64,000 bases of DNA from CAWBRY01 sp963791295 (GCA_963791295.1 CAWBRY010000004.1:124001-188000), one strand, 5' to 3'. Numbered from the stretch's first letter, positions 26,489 to 35,700 are shown. Notes: generated from the sequence alone by a model not told the origin. Program-made: numbers and translations.

Positions 26489-26534
26489 AACATTGTAAGG
26501 GGCAAATTGGTTTCCGATTCTTAGAACTTGTCGT

Positions 26535-26542
26535 TATTTTTG
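26535..26542 (+). promoter_or_regulatory. Bacteroidota -7 element before the carboxypeptidase-regulatory-like gene
   Basis: Exact TATTTTTG 5 bases before a GTG start at 26548. The closeness supports GTG as the true start codon. Confidence 0.5.
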
Positions 26543-26547
26543 GCGAC

Positions 26548-27189
26548 GTGAAGAGAGTTTTATTTTATACAATTTTATTATTTTTTCTACTTCCCCGAAC
26601 TGCTAAAGCGCAATTTGAAACTTCCCGAGATTCAGTTGTCCAACTATACGGCGTAATCATGACGGCCGATAGCTTAGTCGGCATCCCTGCTGTCAGTGTC
26701 ATGGTTAAGGGACAAAACCGCGGCACCATTACCAACAGCCAGGGTGTTTTTTCTATTGTTGTGTTAAAAGGCGACCAGGTAGAATTTACACACGTTACCT
26801 ATAAGCCGAAAACGATCACCATACCCACCACCCTGGAAGGCAATCAATACAGCATCGTACAGTTGATGATCATCGATACAGTTTATCTTCCCGCAACCAT
26901 CATTCGTCCCCGTCCCACGGCCGAGCAATTTTCCCGCGACTTTGTCAATACGAAAGTTCCCGATGACAATATTGAAATTGCCAGGCAGAACACCGATATG
27001 GCCAAACGCCGAATACTTATGCGAACTGTTCCGGGTGATGGAGGTGAAGCTACCAGACTTCAGTTCGATAAAATAGCCAGCCGGGCCGTTTATTCGGGAC
27101 AGGTTCCCCCGATGAATATTTTTAACCCCGTTGCCTGGGCTGATTTTATACAGGCATGGAAGCGAGGCGACTTTAAGAATAAGAACTGA
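26548..27189 (+). CDS. Secreted protein with carboxypeptidase-regulatory-like domain
   Basis: A 213-residue exported protein starting at GTG. A signal peptide (KRVLFYTILLFFLLP, cleavage after AKA) is followed by a beta-sandwich segment (about residues 30-115) where VMVKGQNRGTITNSQGVFSIVV and VEFTHVTYKPKTITIP resemble the CarboxypepD_reg-like domain that also opens TonB-dependent receptors. The C-terminal part (PRPTAEQFSRDFVNTKVPDDN and onwards) has no motif known to me; similar short proteins occur in many Bacteroidota. The role is unknown, and the sequence suggests an envelope location. Confidence 0.75.
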   Translation: MKRVLFYTILLFFLLPRTAKAQFETSRDSVVQLYGVIMTADSLVGIPAVSVMVKGQNRGTITNSQGVFSIVVLKGDQVEFTHVTYKPKTITIPTTLEGNQYSIVQLMIIDTVYLPATIIRPRPTAEQFSRDFVNTKVPDDNIEIARQNTDMAKRRILMRTVPGDGGEATRLQFDKIASRAVYSGQVPPMNIFNPVAWADFIQAWKRGDFKNKN

Positions 27190-27235
27190 CCTGCCTGTAT
27201 TTCTTGCTTTCATTCAAAGCCAATATCAATCTTCT

Positions 27236-27243
27236 TACTTTTG
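27236..27243 (+). promoter_or_regulatory. Bacteroidota -7 element before the 3-hydroxybutyryl-CoA dehydrogenase gene
   Basis: Exact TACTTTTG 26 bases before the ATG at 27270; supports that start over an in-frame ATG at 27204. Confidence 0.5.
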
Positions 27244-27269
27244 TCCGAAGCATCATCAATCATTGTTTT

Positions 27270-28157
27270 ATGAATTCAGTCTCGGTCATCGGCGCAGGTA
27301 CCATGGGAAATGGCATTGCGCACGTATTTGCACAACATGGATTCAATGTGGTTATTGTGGATGTTTCATTTACCCAACTGGATAAGGCCATAGCTAACAT
27401 CAGCAAGAATTTTGACAGGCAGGTTTCCAAGGGTATTGTCACCGAAGAAGAGAAAAAAGCAGCGCTTAGCAGGGTCAGCATTCAATCCAATTTAGCGGAG
27501 GGTGTAAAACATGCTCAGCTCGTAATTGAGGCGGCGACGGAGAATATTGAATTGAAGTTGAAGATTTTTGAACAGTTGGACCAAATGTCTCCAAAGGATG
27601 CCATATTAGCCACTAATACATCTTCCATCTCTATTACTAAGATTGCGTCGGCTACAGGTCGCGCCTCCAGGGTAATTGGCATGCATTTTATGAATCCTGT
27701 TCCCGTAATGACACTGGTGGAGATCATCAATGGCTATGCCACCAGTAAAGAGGTTACCGATGCGATCGTTGATCTATCCAGAAAGTTGGGCAAAACGCCT
27801 TGCGTGGTAAATGATTATCCCGGATTTATTTCCAACCGCATCCTCTTACCCATGATCAATGAAGCCATCTATAGCCTCCATGAGGGTGTGGCCGGCGTCG
27901 AGGCAATCGATACGGTAATGAAGTTAGGAATGGCGCATCCCATGGGTCCGTTGCAACTAGCCGATTTTATTGGGCTGGATGTGTGCTACTCCATATTAAA
28001 TGTATTGTACGAAGGATTTGGAAATCCAAAGTATGCGCCCTGTCCTTTGTTGGTAAATATGGTGGTGGCTGGCAAATTGGGAGTAAAAAGCGGCGAAGGA
28101 TTTTATTCTTACACGGCGGGAAGCAAGGAGCTGGTAGTCGCGAAGGCATTTACCTGA
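27270..28157 (+). CDS. 3-hydroxybutyryl-CoA dehydrogenase
   Basis: NAD(P)-dependent oxidation of 3-hydroxyacyl-CoA to acetoacetyl-CoA-type products. The 295 residues begin MNSVSVIGAGTMGNGIAHVF (GxGxxG), followed by ATNTSSISITKIASATGRASRVIGMHFMNPVPVM in pieces with the catalytic His, and the family signature DYPGFISNRILLPMINEA in the second domain. It could act after glutaryl-CoA dehydrogenase and a hydratase in glutarate or tryptophan breakdown, or in butanoate metabolism. ribD starts one base after its stop, so the two are likely co-transcribed. Confidence 0.93.
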   Translation: MNSVSVIGAGTMGNGIAHVFAQHGFNVVIVDVSFTQLDKAIANISKNFDRQVSKGIVTEEEKKAALSRVSIQSNLAEGVKHAQLVIEAATENIELKLKIFEQLDQMSPKDAILATNTSSISITKIASATGRASRVIGMHFMNPVPVMTLVEIINGYATSKEVTDAIVDLSRKLGKTPCVVNDYPGFISNRILLPMINEAIYSLHEGVAGVEAIDTVMKLGMAHPMGPLQLADFIGLDVCYSILNVLYEGFGNPKYAPCPLLVNMVVAGKLGVKSGEGFYSYTAGSKELVVAKAFT

Positions 28158-28158
28158 C

Positions 28159-29283
28159 ATGGACCCACACGAAAAATATATGCACCGATGCCTGGAGCTA
28201 GCCCGCCTTGGCGCCGGTTATACCGCTCCAAATCCTATGGTGGGTGCTATCCTGGTGCACGAAGAAAAAATTATTGGTGAAGGATATCATCAACGATATG
28301 GTGAGGCACACGCGGAAGTGAATTGTATTCACCAGGCAATAGAATCAGGATTCCAGGAACTCATTTCCAACTCGACACTTTATGTTTCACTCGAACCCTG
28401 TTCTCACTTTGGAAAGACCCCACCTTGTGCGGATTTGATCATTAAGCATCGCATTCCGAAGGTAGTCGTGGGCTGTCGTGATCCCTTCAAAGAAGTTAAC
28501 GGCAAAGGCATCGAAAAACTGCGTGCAGCCGACGTGGACGTGGAATTGGGGATGCTTGAATCAGAATGCAAAAACGTTAATAAAAGATTTTTCACTTTTC
28601 ACAGGCAACAGCGGCCCTATATAATTTTAAAGTGGGCCCGGACAGGCGATGGGTTTATCGGAAATACATCATTACCCTTAGATAAGAGAGAGGCCTCCAA
28701 ATCGTCCGCAGAAAACAGGTTATTAATCAGTAACCAGTATACGAACAGGCTCGTCCATAAATGGAGAAGTGAAGAAGCGGCCATTCTTGTCGGCACTAAC
28801 ACGGTGATGTTGGATGATCCCGAATTGACTACCCGGCTTTGGTGGGGTGTATCTCCCATCCGATTAGTAATAGACCTGGATTTGCAATTACCTGCTTCTC
28901 AGAAGGTCTTCAATGATTCGGTGACCACTATCATTTTCAATACAAAGACCCATTCTGTAGAATCGGATTGGCCGCCGTCTTTTGTTGGAAAGACCCCAAA
29001 ACTGCTTTACTGGCAGGTGACAGAAGATGTGAATATGGTGCATCAAATAGTCAACGCCTTGTATCAACTTAAAATCTTAAGTGTGATAGTCGAGGGAGGT
29101 GCCACATTACTTCAATCATTTATTGATGATAATGCATGGGATGAGGCCAGGATAATTACCAATCGCCAAATGACCATTGGCAAAGGGCTGCATGCACCCC
29201 AGTTAAGTCACTCCATAAAAATAGCTGAGGAAACTCTCCTTACAGATACTATCGAGGTTTTTACCTCTTCCCAAAATTTGTAA
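28159..29283 (+). CDS. ribD: Riboflavin biosynthesis deaminase/reductase RibD
   Basis: Bifunctional enzyme of riboflavin synthesis. The N-terminal deaminase domain (about residues 1-145) has the zinc motif HAEVNC and EPCSHFGKTPPC; the C-terminal reductase domain (about 150-374) has ILKWARTGDGFIG and LVGTNTVMLDDPELTTR, and ends with the IVEGGATLLQSFI segment. It begins one base after the 3-hydroxybutyryl-CoA dehydrogenase gene, and the prmC start follows 10 bases after its stop. The rest of the rib pathway is not in the window. Confidence 0.95.
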   Translation: MDPHEKYMHRCLELARLGAGYTAPNPMVGAILVHEEKIIGEGYHQRYGEAHAEVNCIHQAIESGFQELISNSTLYVSLEPCSHFGKTPPCADLIIKHRIPKVVVGCRDPFKEVNGKGIEKLRAADVDVELGMLESECKNVNKRFFTFHRQQRPYIILKWARTGDGFIGNTSLPLDKREASKSSAENRLLISNQYTNRLVHKWRSEEAAILVGTNTVMLDDPELTTRLWWGVSPIRLVIDLDLQLPASQKVFNDSVTTIIFNTKTHSVESDWPPSFVGKTPKLLYWQVTEDVNMVHQIVNALYQLKILSVIVEGGATLLQSFIDDNAWDEARIITNRQMTIGKGLHAPQLSHSIKIAEETLLTDTIEVFTSSQNL

Positions 29284-29288
29284 GTTTG
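29281..29288 (+). promoter_or_regulatory. Bacteroidota -7 element overlapping the ribD stop
   Basis: Exact TAAGTTTG that begins in the ribD stop codon and ends 5 bases before the prmC ATG. It may give prmC its own transcript; chance is possible. Confidence 0.4.
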
Positions 29289-29293
29289 TCTGC

Positions 29294-30148
29294 ATGACTA
29301 TTTTCGAAGCGGAACAAGTATTAACTGAAAAGCTCAAAACGATTTACGATTCAAGAGAATCGGCCAATATCAGCCATTGGGTGATTGAATCCGTGACAGA
29401 AACAAAAAGAATCGACCGTATGCTTCATAAAAACAGAATCCTCACGCCATCGCAGCAAACCACTTTAGAAGAATACACACAGCGATTGCTCGGACATGAG
29501 CCTGTTCAATATATATTGAATGAAACCTGGTTTTGCGGATTGAAATTTTATATTGATTCCCGTGCATTGATCCCTCGCCCAGAGACAGAAGAATTGGTTG
29601 AATGGATCATTAGCAATTGCCGGTTCCCCATCGATCAACTAAGCATCCTGGATATCGGGACGGGAAGCGGATGTATCCCCATTACACTAAAGAGAAAATT
29701 AAGGAAGTCGGAGGTCATCACTTGTGATATAAGTGCCGATGCCATACAATTGGCAAAAGAAAATGCGGCATCACTCGGCGTTGAAATTAATTTCCTGCAA
29801 GTTGATTTTTTAGACGAAAGCCGGCAGGCGGAATTTGGCTCTTACGATATCATTGTCAGCAATCCGCCTTATGTTCCCGAAAAAGATCGAAACCAATTAA
29901 GTCCAAACGTCCGGGATTTTGAACCGGCCCTGGCCTTGTTTGCGCCGGACAATGATCCTCTTATTTTTTATAGAGCCATTGCCAAATTCGGGCGAAACCA
30001 CCTCAGTAAGAATGGAAGCATCTACCTGGAACTACCCGAAAATGCAGATCAAAGCATTGCTGAGTTATACCAGGCGAATGGTTATCAGATCGAATTAAGG
30101 AATGATCTGCAGGGAAAAATGCGAATGTTGAAAGCGGAAATAGTATAA
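29294..30148 (+). CDS. prmC: Release factor glutamine N5-methyltransferase
   Basis: Methylates the Gln of the GGQ motif of peptide release factors. The 284-residue protein has a helical N-terminal domain ending near LIPRPETEELVEWI (typical of HemK/PrmC), SAM motif I LDIGTGSGCIPI and the catalytic NPPY at residues 190-193. It follows ribD closely and converges with exbD. Confidence 0.94.
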   Translation: MTIFEAEQVLTEKLKTIYDSRESANISHWVIESVTETKRIDRMLHKNRILTPSQQTTLEEYTQRLLGHEPVQYILNETWFCGLKFYIDSRALIPRPETEELVEWIISNCRFPIDQLSILDIGTGSGCIPITLKRKLRKSEVITCDISADAIQLAKENAASLGVEINFLQVDFLDESRQAEFGSYDIIVSNPPYVPEKDRNQLSPNVRDFEPALALFAPDNDPLIFYRAIAKFGRNHLSKNGSIYLELPENADQSIAELYQANGYQIELRNDLQGKMRMLKAEIV

Positions 30149-30166
30149 CTAAAATTATTGAGCTAC

Positions 30167-30565
30167 TCATTTCACATTGGCAACGACCTTGGCACCTGAC
30201 TTCTTAGACAATCTCATGATACGAAATACTTCTCCATAATAGGCCGAGGTGTCTGCATTGATCACTACGGTTGGTGTATCTACTGTCGCCTTATGCTTGA
30301 GAATTTCCCGTGTAAGGAATGAATCTATCATTGCTGCTTCTACACGGGTCGAACCGAGGTAAAAATTCTGATCTTTATCGATAGAGACCATTATATTCTG
30401 TTTTGCTTTAGTGTCCTTTGTGCCGCGAGGCAACCCAACGCGTACTATGTTAGGATTGGCCAGCGTAGCGACGATCAAAAAGAACATCAGGAGAATGAAA
30501 AGGATATCATTCAATGAATCGGTAAATACTTCGGACTCCGTTTTATGTTTTTTCCTGAATTTCAT
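30167..30565 (-). CDS. ExbD/TolR-family biopolymer transport protein
   Basis: A 132-residue protein with one N-terminal membrane helix (DSLNDILFILLMFFLIVATL), whose Asp before or inside the helix is placed like the proton-carrying Asp of ExbD/TolR, and a small periplasmic domain ending in YYGEVFRIMRLSKKSGAKVV. It starts 9 bases after the ExbB/TolQ-like gene. The pair would couple proton flow to TonB- or Tol-type energy transfer at the outer membrane. No TonB gene is adjacent, and which system it serves cannot be told. Confidence 0.9.
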   Translation of the reverse strand: MKFRKKHKTESEVFTDSLNDILFILLMFFLIVATLANPNIVRVGLPRGTKDTKAKQNIMVSIDKDQNFYLGSTRVEAAMIDSFLTREILKHKATVDTPTVVINADTSAYYGEVFRIMRLSKKSGAKVVANVK

Positions 30566-30574
30566 GAAGTCAGT

Positions 30575-31276
30575 TTAGCGTGTAGGCTCCTGTAAAATAT
30601 CCAGGAAGTCAGACGAAGCAGCCTCCATTTTGTTGGATGTCTTGTCGATTTGGGTACTGAGATAACTATAAGCCAGGTATGCGGCCAATCCGATTACCAG
30701 ACCGGTGATCGAGGTAATCAATTTCGTATAGATGCCTCCCGCAATCGTGCTTACTTCAAACTCGTTGGAACTGTTAATCCGGGAAAACAACTGCATCAAA
30801 CCTACCAGCGTACCTACGAAACCAAAAATCGGAGCAGCTTTTGCAACGACGGACAGGATACCCAGATTTTTTTCCAACTTGTACATCTCCAGTTGCCCCA
30901 CATTATCCATGCTTTTCTCAATGCTATCGATGGGTTTGCCAATACGTTGAACTCCTTTATCGATTATCCGGGCCACAGGATGATTATTATTTTTTGCAAA
31001 GCTCCTGGCTGCTACTACGTTGCCACTGACGATATGGTCACGAATGATATTCATGAAATTATCATCGATCTTGGAAGCATTGCGAATGGCAATGGACCTT
31101 TCTGCAAAAACATAAACTGCAAACAATAGCATCACGGCCAATGGGATCATGATCCATCCCCCCATGGCCAGTAATTCAAAAAAACTCAGGTGGCCGTCGT
31201 GATTGCTATCGCCGGCAACAACCTGCGCCGCTTTATTCAGTGTATCAACGATCTGCAGAAGGTCAATCATAATCAA
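30575..31276 (-). CDS. MotA/TolQ/ExbB proton channel family protein
   Basis: A 233-residue inner-membrane protein with three predicted helices (about residues 30-58, 135-160 and 175-205). The conserved MotA/TolQ/ExbB core is visible as LSVVAKAAPIFGFVGTLVGLMQLF and IAGGIYTKLITSITGLVIGLAAYLAY in parts. An extra N-terminal stretch of about 30 residues with NKAAQVVAGDSNHDGHLSF precedes the first helix. ExbD follows after 9 bases. The start could also be Met3. Confidence 0.92.
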   Translation of the reverse strand: MIMIDLLQIVDTLNKAAQVVAGDSNHDGHLSFFELLAMGGWIMIPLAVMLLFAVYVFAERSIAIRNASKIDDNFMNIIRDHIVSGNVVAARSFAKNNNHPVARIIDKGVQRIGKPIDSIEKSMDNVGQLEMYKLEKNLGILSVVAKAAPIFGFVGTLVGLMQLFSRINSSNEFEVSTIAGGIYTKLITSITGLVIGLAAYLAYSYLSTQIDKTSNKMEAASSDFLDILQEPTR

Positions 31277-31346
31277 TGTTCTTTAGGTGTGTAAAAGTAA
31301 TGTATGCTGCCTAATTGATTTTTCGGCTTTGTTAACATTTATTAAC

Positions 31347-31370
31347 AACGGCTGCCCAGGGGAAGCCGTT
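31347..31370. promoter_or_regulatory. Inverted repeat upstream of the ExbB/TolQ gene
   Basis: AACGGCT at 31347-31353 and AGCCGTT at 31364-31370, separated by 10 bases, about 70 bases before the exbB start. It has no T-run on either strand, so it is not a plain intrinsic terminator. An operator or leader hairpin is possible. Confidence 0.35.
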
Positions 31371-31390
31371 ATAAACAATACGAATGAACG

Positions 31391-31421
31391 AAAAAAACAA
31401 TGCCACGTTGTACATGGCATT
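31391..31421 (-). terminator. Intrinsic terminator downstream of the SPFH gene
   Basis: On the minus strand a 10-bp stem (AATGCCATGT with ACGTGGCATT, one G-U pair, 3-base loop, 31399-31421) is followed by a run of seven T. It lies 43 bases after the SPFH gene stop. Confidence 0.8.
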
Positions 31422-31463
31422 CGGGTTTTAGAGTTATTTAACAGCTTTTATATTTCAATACAG

Positions 31464-32408
31464 TTATTTCTCGCTGGCACCGGCATGTTTCACCATCAAT
31501 GCCTGTATTTGTCTCATCGTATTTTCCATACCAATAGCACTGCCATCAAGGAATATGACGTTTCCTTTGCCATATTCAGCGAAGTTCTTGATCGCCTCGG
31601 TCCACATGCTAAACAGGATAACATTTGTATCCAGGTTGGCTTGTTTCATTTGCTCGGCTGCTTCCGTCATGCCCTTTGCCACTTCCTGGCGAAATAGTGC
31701 AACTCCTTGCCCACGCAGTCTTGCGGCTTCCTTTTCTGCTTCAGCAGAGATCTTAATAGCATTTCCTTCTGCTTCGGCGGATTTAGTCTTCGTAATTAAT
31801 AGCGCTTGCCCTTCATTTTCCGCAGCCGCCTTCAGGTTGTTAGATGCAACCACCTTGCTCATCGAATCAAGCACGACTTTATCAAATGTGATATCATTGA
31901 TTTGAAGATCCTGTAAATGATAACCCCATTTTTCCAGGGTTTGATCTATCTGGTCTTTTACGTATTCCACTATTTCTTTGCGCTGACCCAGTATCTCGGC
32001 CTGCCGTTTCGTAGCCACAAAGGCGCGGATCGATCCTTCAATAGTCCTCGTCAGGGCCTGCATCAGATCTCTTTCGCTAATGAAAACAAAGGCCACCCTT
32101 TTTATTGTCTCTTCGTCCTGGTTCTGTACGGAATAAAGCAACATGCTTTTGAAATAAACGTTGGCCTGGTCTATCGTAACTGCCTGAAATTCCAATTCTA
32201 CCGAACGGTTTTGAATAGATATCTTTTTCATCACCTGTTCGAGGATCGGAATCTTAAAATTCAATCCGGGCCGCGCGGCTCTGCGATACTTGCCAAACAT
32301 CGTTATCACTCCGACAAAACCCTGGTTAATAGTGAAGAAGGATCCCAATAGGATAATAACGAGAACAATTAACCACCAATAACTAGCAAAAAAAGTTTTA
32401 TAGTCCAT
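31464..32408 (-). CDS. SPFH/band 7 domain membrane protein
   Basis: A 314-residue protein with one N-terminal membrane helix (WWLIVLVIILLGSFFTI), then the SPFH/prohibitin domain (about residues 30-200: GFVGVITMFGKYRRAARPGLNFKIP in parts) and an Ala/Glu-rich coiled coil (SAEAEGNAIKISAEAEKEA) before the tail. Stomatin-like proteins of this kind form membrane-bound oligomeric scaffolds. No NfeD protease partner lies next to it, so the specific role is open. A clear terminator follows. Confidence 0.88.
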   Translation of the reverse strand: MDYKTFFASYWWLIVLVIILLGSFFTINQGFVGVITMFGKYRRAARPGLNFKIPILEQVMKKISIQNRSVELEFQAVTIDQANVYFKSMLLYSVQNQDEETIKRVAFVFISERDLMQALTRTIEGSIRAFVATKRQAEILGQRKEIVEYVKDQIDQTLEKWGYHLQDLQINDITFDKVVLDSMSKVVASNNLKAAAENEGQALLITKTKSAEAEGNAIKISAEAEKEAARLRGQGVALFRQEVAKGMTEAAEQMKQANLDTNVILFSMWTEAIKNFAEYGKGNVIFLDGSAIGMENTMRQIQALMVKHAGASEK

Positions 32409-32445
32409 TGTTAAGAATTAAAGTGCAAGGTACGACTTATGAATC

Positions 32446-33693
32446 TTAGCTTCTTTCATGCCAGATATCTACCAGATGTATCATTGTTTCCACGGCTTTA
32501 TTCATATCCTGCACGGAAATGAATTCGAGCTTGGAATGAATCGCTTGCTCCCCTGCGAATAAATTTGGGCATGGCATGCCCATAAACGAAAATCTACTGC
32601 CATCGGTTCCGCCGCGTATTTGTTTTTGCTTCAATTCGATTCCTGACCTGGCAATCGCTTCGCGCGCATATTCGACCACCCGCGGATGCTGATCGAGTAT
32701 CTCCTTCATATTCCGGTAATCCTCTTTTTTGTGAAATTCAAATGAAGCTTTGGGATGGGTGCGCAACAACTCTTCAACCTGTGTCCGGAGATAATCTTCC
32801 TTTTTTTCCAGTCCCTCGGTATTAAAATCACGAATAATAAAATCAATGGTACATTTTTCCGTTACACCCTCTACTCTTACCGGGTGAATATATCCCCTTC
32901 GTCCCTCGGTTGATTCAGGAGAAAGGCGATCCTTAGGTAAGGCGCTTAGAATTTCTCCGGCAATCTTCATTGCATTCACCATTTTATCTTTTGCATAGCC
33001 GGGATGAGATACAACACCGTGAATAATTATTTGCACGCTGTCTGCGCTAAATGTTTCGTCCTCCAGTGAGCCCCTTTCCCCTCCATCGAGGGTGTAACCA
33101 TAATCAGCAGCGAGTTTTTTCATGTCAGCATGAGTTGTGCCCTTACCTACTTCTTCATCAGGCGTAAACAGGATTTTGATCACCCCATGCTTCAATTGTG
33201 GATTCCTTAATAAGAAATGGGCGAGGTCCATGATCTCTGCAACGCCGGCCTTGTCATCCGACCCAAGTAGCGTTTTGCCCGAAGCAGTGATGATATCATT
33301 ACCCTTCAAGGTTTGGAGGTAAGGATATTCGCTCATCCGCAAAACCTGTGAAGGATCATCGGGAAGGATTATGTCCTGCCCCTGATAATTTTGATGAAGG
33401 ATCGGTTTTACATTAGTGCCGCTGCAGTCGGGCGACGTGTCCATATGCGCACAAAAACATATGTTAGGCACTTTTTTACTACTTGTTGCCGGTATCGTCG
33501 CATAGACATAACCCCACTCATCAAGATGAGCATCGGCAACGCCCATACGCTGAAGTTCTTCAGCTAATAACCTGCCCAAATCTTTTTGCTTTTCTGTCGT
33601 GGGAGAAGATGTGGATTGCTGGTCACTCTGGGTATCGATCTGCACATACCGTAAGAATCGTTCAGCAGCAGTAAACTGGTAGTTTTCAACCAT
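32446..33693 (-). CDS. pepT: Peptidase T (tripeptide aminopeptidase)
   Basis: Cytosolic M20B zinc aminopeptidase cutting the N-terminal residue from tripeptides. The 415 residues hold the di-zinc ligands in CFCAHMDTSPDCSG, LLGSDDKAGVAEIM and LFTPDEEVGKGTTH (with the catalytic Glu pair), and IRGGTDGSRFSFMGMPCPN near the C-terminus. Length matches the family. It is the first gene of its strand here, with the SPFH gene downstream after 37 bases. Confidence 0.95.
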   Translation of the reverse strand: MVENYQFTAAERFLRYVQIDTQSDQQSTSSPTTEKQKDLGRLLAEELQRMGVADAHLDEWGYVYATIPATSSKKVPNICFCAHMDTSPDCSGTNVKPILHQNYQGQDIILPDDPSQVLRMSEYPYLQTLKGNDIITASGKTLLGSDDKAGVAEIMDLAHFLLRNPQLKHGVIKILFTPDEEVGKGTTHADMKKLAADYGYTLDGGERGSLEDETFSADSVQIIIHGVVSHPGYAKDKMVNAMKIAGEILSALPKDRLSPESTEGRRGYIHPVRVEGVTEKCTIDFIIRDFNTEGLEKKEDYLRTQVEELLRTHPKASFEFHKKEDYRNMKEILDQHPRVVEYAREAIARSGIELKQKQIRGGTDGSRFSFMGMPCPNLFAGEQAIHSKLEFISVQDMNKAVETMIHLVDIWHERS

Positions 33694-33751
33694 TGGAATT
33701 TATTGAGGGTGTCGAATATACAACTTAATATGCTGCTCACCCGGAGAAGCT

Positions 33752-33783
33752 TTTGACAAAGACCAAGAATAGCTCTACCTTTT
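33752..33783 (+). promoter_or_regulatory. Possible Bacteroidota promoter (-33 TTTG, -7 TACCTTTT)
   Basis: TTTG at 33752-33755, a 20-base spacer, then TACCTTTT at 33776-33783, one mismatch from TAnnTTTG and 24 bases before the ATG at 33808. This is the only site in the window where I see both boxes at the expected spacing. Confidence 0.5.
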
Positions 33784-33807
33784 CTTTCTAAACCAAAAAC
33801 CTCCAAC

Positions 33808-34356
33808 ATGAAAAAATGGGTCATCGGCTCCCTGGTGGGTGCCGTTATTGTTTTCGGATGGCAATTTCTTTCCTGGAATATGCTCGGCATTCACAATGCA
33901 GGCGAAAAATATACTCCCGAACAGGATGTAATCATAGCAACACTTTCTTCCGCATTGAAGGAAGATGGAATGTATATGGTCCCCATTGCTCCGCCTGGAA
34001 GCGATATGAAAGCTCACAACGAGATGGCCAAAAAGATGGATGGAAAACCATTTGCGGGCATTATGTATAACAAAAGTTTTGACGCAGATATGACCAAACC
34101 CATCATTCGCGGTTTCCTGATCGATCTTGCCCTGGTACTCCTGGTTATTTCCATACTTGTACGCGGAGGTCTTCCTTCGTTCAATGGCATATTCACTGGA
34201 TGCATTGCCGTGGGCTTATTCTCCTTTCTCTGGCAGCCTTATATGCAATTGAATTGGTTCCAGGTCCCATGGGCAGCTATAAATGGACACTTAATCGATG
34301 CCATCGTTGCATGGGGATTGTGCGGACTTTGGCTGGGCTGGTGGCTCAGGAGATAA
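33808..34356 (+). CDS. Hypothetical membrane protein
   Basis: A 182-residue protein with an N-terminal hydrophobic segment (residues 4-22), a polar region of about 75 residues containing two Lys/Met-rich stretches, and three C-terminal hydrophobic segments (about 100-120, 125-145 and 160-178) ending GLWLGWWLRR. I do not recognise a family. A good promoter lies upstream, and the start MKKWVIGSLVG fits a membrane insertion signal. It stands alone between pepT (divergent) and the NamZ-like gene. Confidence 0.7.
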   Translation: MKKWVIGSLVGAVIVFGWQFLSWNMLGIHNAGEKYTPEQDVIIATLSSALKEDGMYMVPIAPPGSDMKAHNEMAKKMDGKPFAGIMYNKSFDADMTKPIIRGFLIDLALVLLVISILVRGGLPSFNGIFTGCIAVGLFSFLWQPYMQLNWFQVPWAAINGHLIDAIVAWGLCGLWLGWWLRR

Positions 34357-34431
34357 TAAGTCTGCAAATCTTCACATTTTCACTCAGCATTTTTTGCGGA
34401 TATTTGCGCCTATAATATGATCCGCAATAAC

Positions 34432-35700
34432 ATGAAATGCATTGTTGTATTCGTTGGCTTACTAGTCCTTTTCTCCGGTTGCTCAGCCCAGAAAAATCCT
34501 TCACCAACACGACCCGATAATTCCTCTGCTTCCCGCATTATGCCCGGAGCTGAACGTATTGATGTTTATCTGCCGCTCATAAGAGGAAAGAAGGTTGGCA
34601 TCTTCGCTAATCAAACTTCGATGGTCGGCAATACCCACCTGGTTGACACACTTAATAAATTGGGTGTGGACATTAAAGTGATATTTGGACCGGAACATGG
34701 ATTCCGCGGTGTAGCAGACGCCGGAGAAGAAATAGGTAATTACACCGATAAAAAAACGGGTTTAAAGGTTGTTTCTTTATACGGCAACAAACGAAAACCT
34801 ACGCCGGAGGACCTGAAGGACGTTGATATATTGATCTTTGATATACAGGATGTGGGGGTTCGCTTCTATACTTATATTTCTTCACTGCAGGATTACATGG
34901 AGGCTGCATTTGAAAACAGTAAACCCCTACTCTTACTAGACAGGCCTAATCCAAATGGATTTTATGTAGATGGACCTGTACTGGATACTAATTACCGCTC
35001 CTTTGTAGGAATGCAACCAGTGCCGATTGTATATGGATTGACTATGGGAGAATATGCGATGTTGATCGCTGGTGAAAGGTGGTTGAATTCCGAAAAAGCA
35101 AATCTAAAATATGATTACTACAGGACAGCAGAGAATTCCAGGGATACGGCATTTCATTTCCTGGTGATCAAAAACAAGAACTATGATCACAAGAGTAAAT
35201 ATGTCTTGCCCGTAAGACCTTCTCCCAATCTTCCCCAAATCCAATCGATATACTTATATCCTTCCACCTGCTTTTTTGAAGGGACTGTGTTTAGTGAAGG
35301 AAGAGGTACTGATAAACCATTTCAGCAATTCGGTCATCCTTTGCTGCCAAACAACCTCTATTCTTTTACACCTCGACCCAATGAAGGCGCAAAGAATTCC
35401 AAACACTATTTTGAAAAATGCTATGGATGGAATTTATCGGGAACGCCGGAAGAAGTGTTGAAGGAAGTCGACAATCGCATCCAATTAAAATGGTTTCTGC
35501 AGGCCTATCAACTTTTTCCTGGCAAGGATAGCTTTTTTCTGAAAACAAATTACATAAACCGTTTAGCTGGTAATGCACAATTGATGCAACAAATGAAGGA
35601 TGGAAAGACGGAGGAGGAGATCAGGCAAAGCTGGCAACCTGCATTAGATGAATTTAAAAAAACAAGAAAAAAATACTTGTTATATACGGATTTCGAATAA
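34432..35700 (+). CDS. DUF1343 lipoprotein, NamZ-type exo-beta-N-acetylmuramidase
   Basis: DUF1343 proteins include NamZ, an exo-lytic beta-N-acetylmuramidase that releases MurNAc from peptidoglycan fragments. Signature stretches are FANQTSMVG, FGPEHGFRGVADAGEEI, DVGVRFYTYISSLQDYMEA and LLDRPNPNGFYVDGP. The N-terminus from the ATG at 34432 is a lipoprotein signal ending LFSGC, so the enzyme is likely anchored in the envelope; an ATG at 34417 would add five residues. fmt follows in the same direction. The enzyme activity itself is inferred from the family. Confidence 0.88.
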   Translation: MKCIVVFVGLLVLFSGCSAQKNPSPTRPDNSSASRIMPGAERIDVYLPLIRGKKVGIFANQTSMVGNTHLVDTLNKLGVDIKVIFGPEHGFRGVADAGEEIGNYTDKKTGLKVVSLYGNKRKPTPEDLKDVDILIFDIQDVGVRFYTYISSLQDYMEAAFENSKPLLLLDRPNPNGFYVDGPVLDTNYRSFVGMQPVPIVYGLTMGEYAMLIAGERWLNSEKANLKYDYYRTAENSRDTAFHFLVIKNKNYDHKSKYVLPVRPSPNLPQIQSIYLYPSTCFFEGTVFSEGRGTDKPFQQFGHPLLPNNLYSFTPRPNEGAKNSKHYFEKCYGWNLSGTPEEVLKEVDNRIQLKWFLQAYQLFPGKDSFFLKTNYINRLAGNAQLMQQMKDGKTEEEIRQSWQPALDEFKKTRKKYLLYTDFE

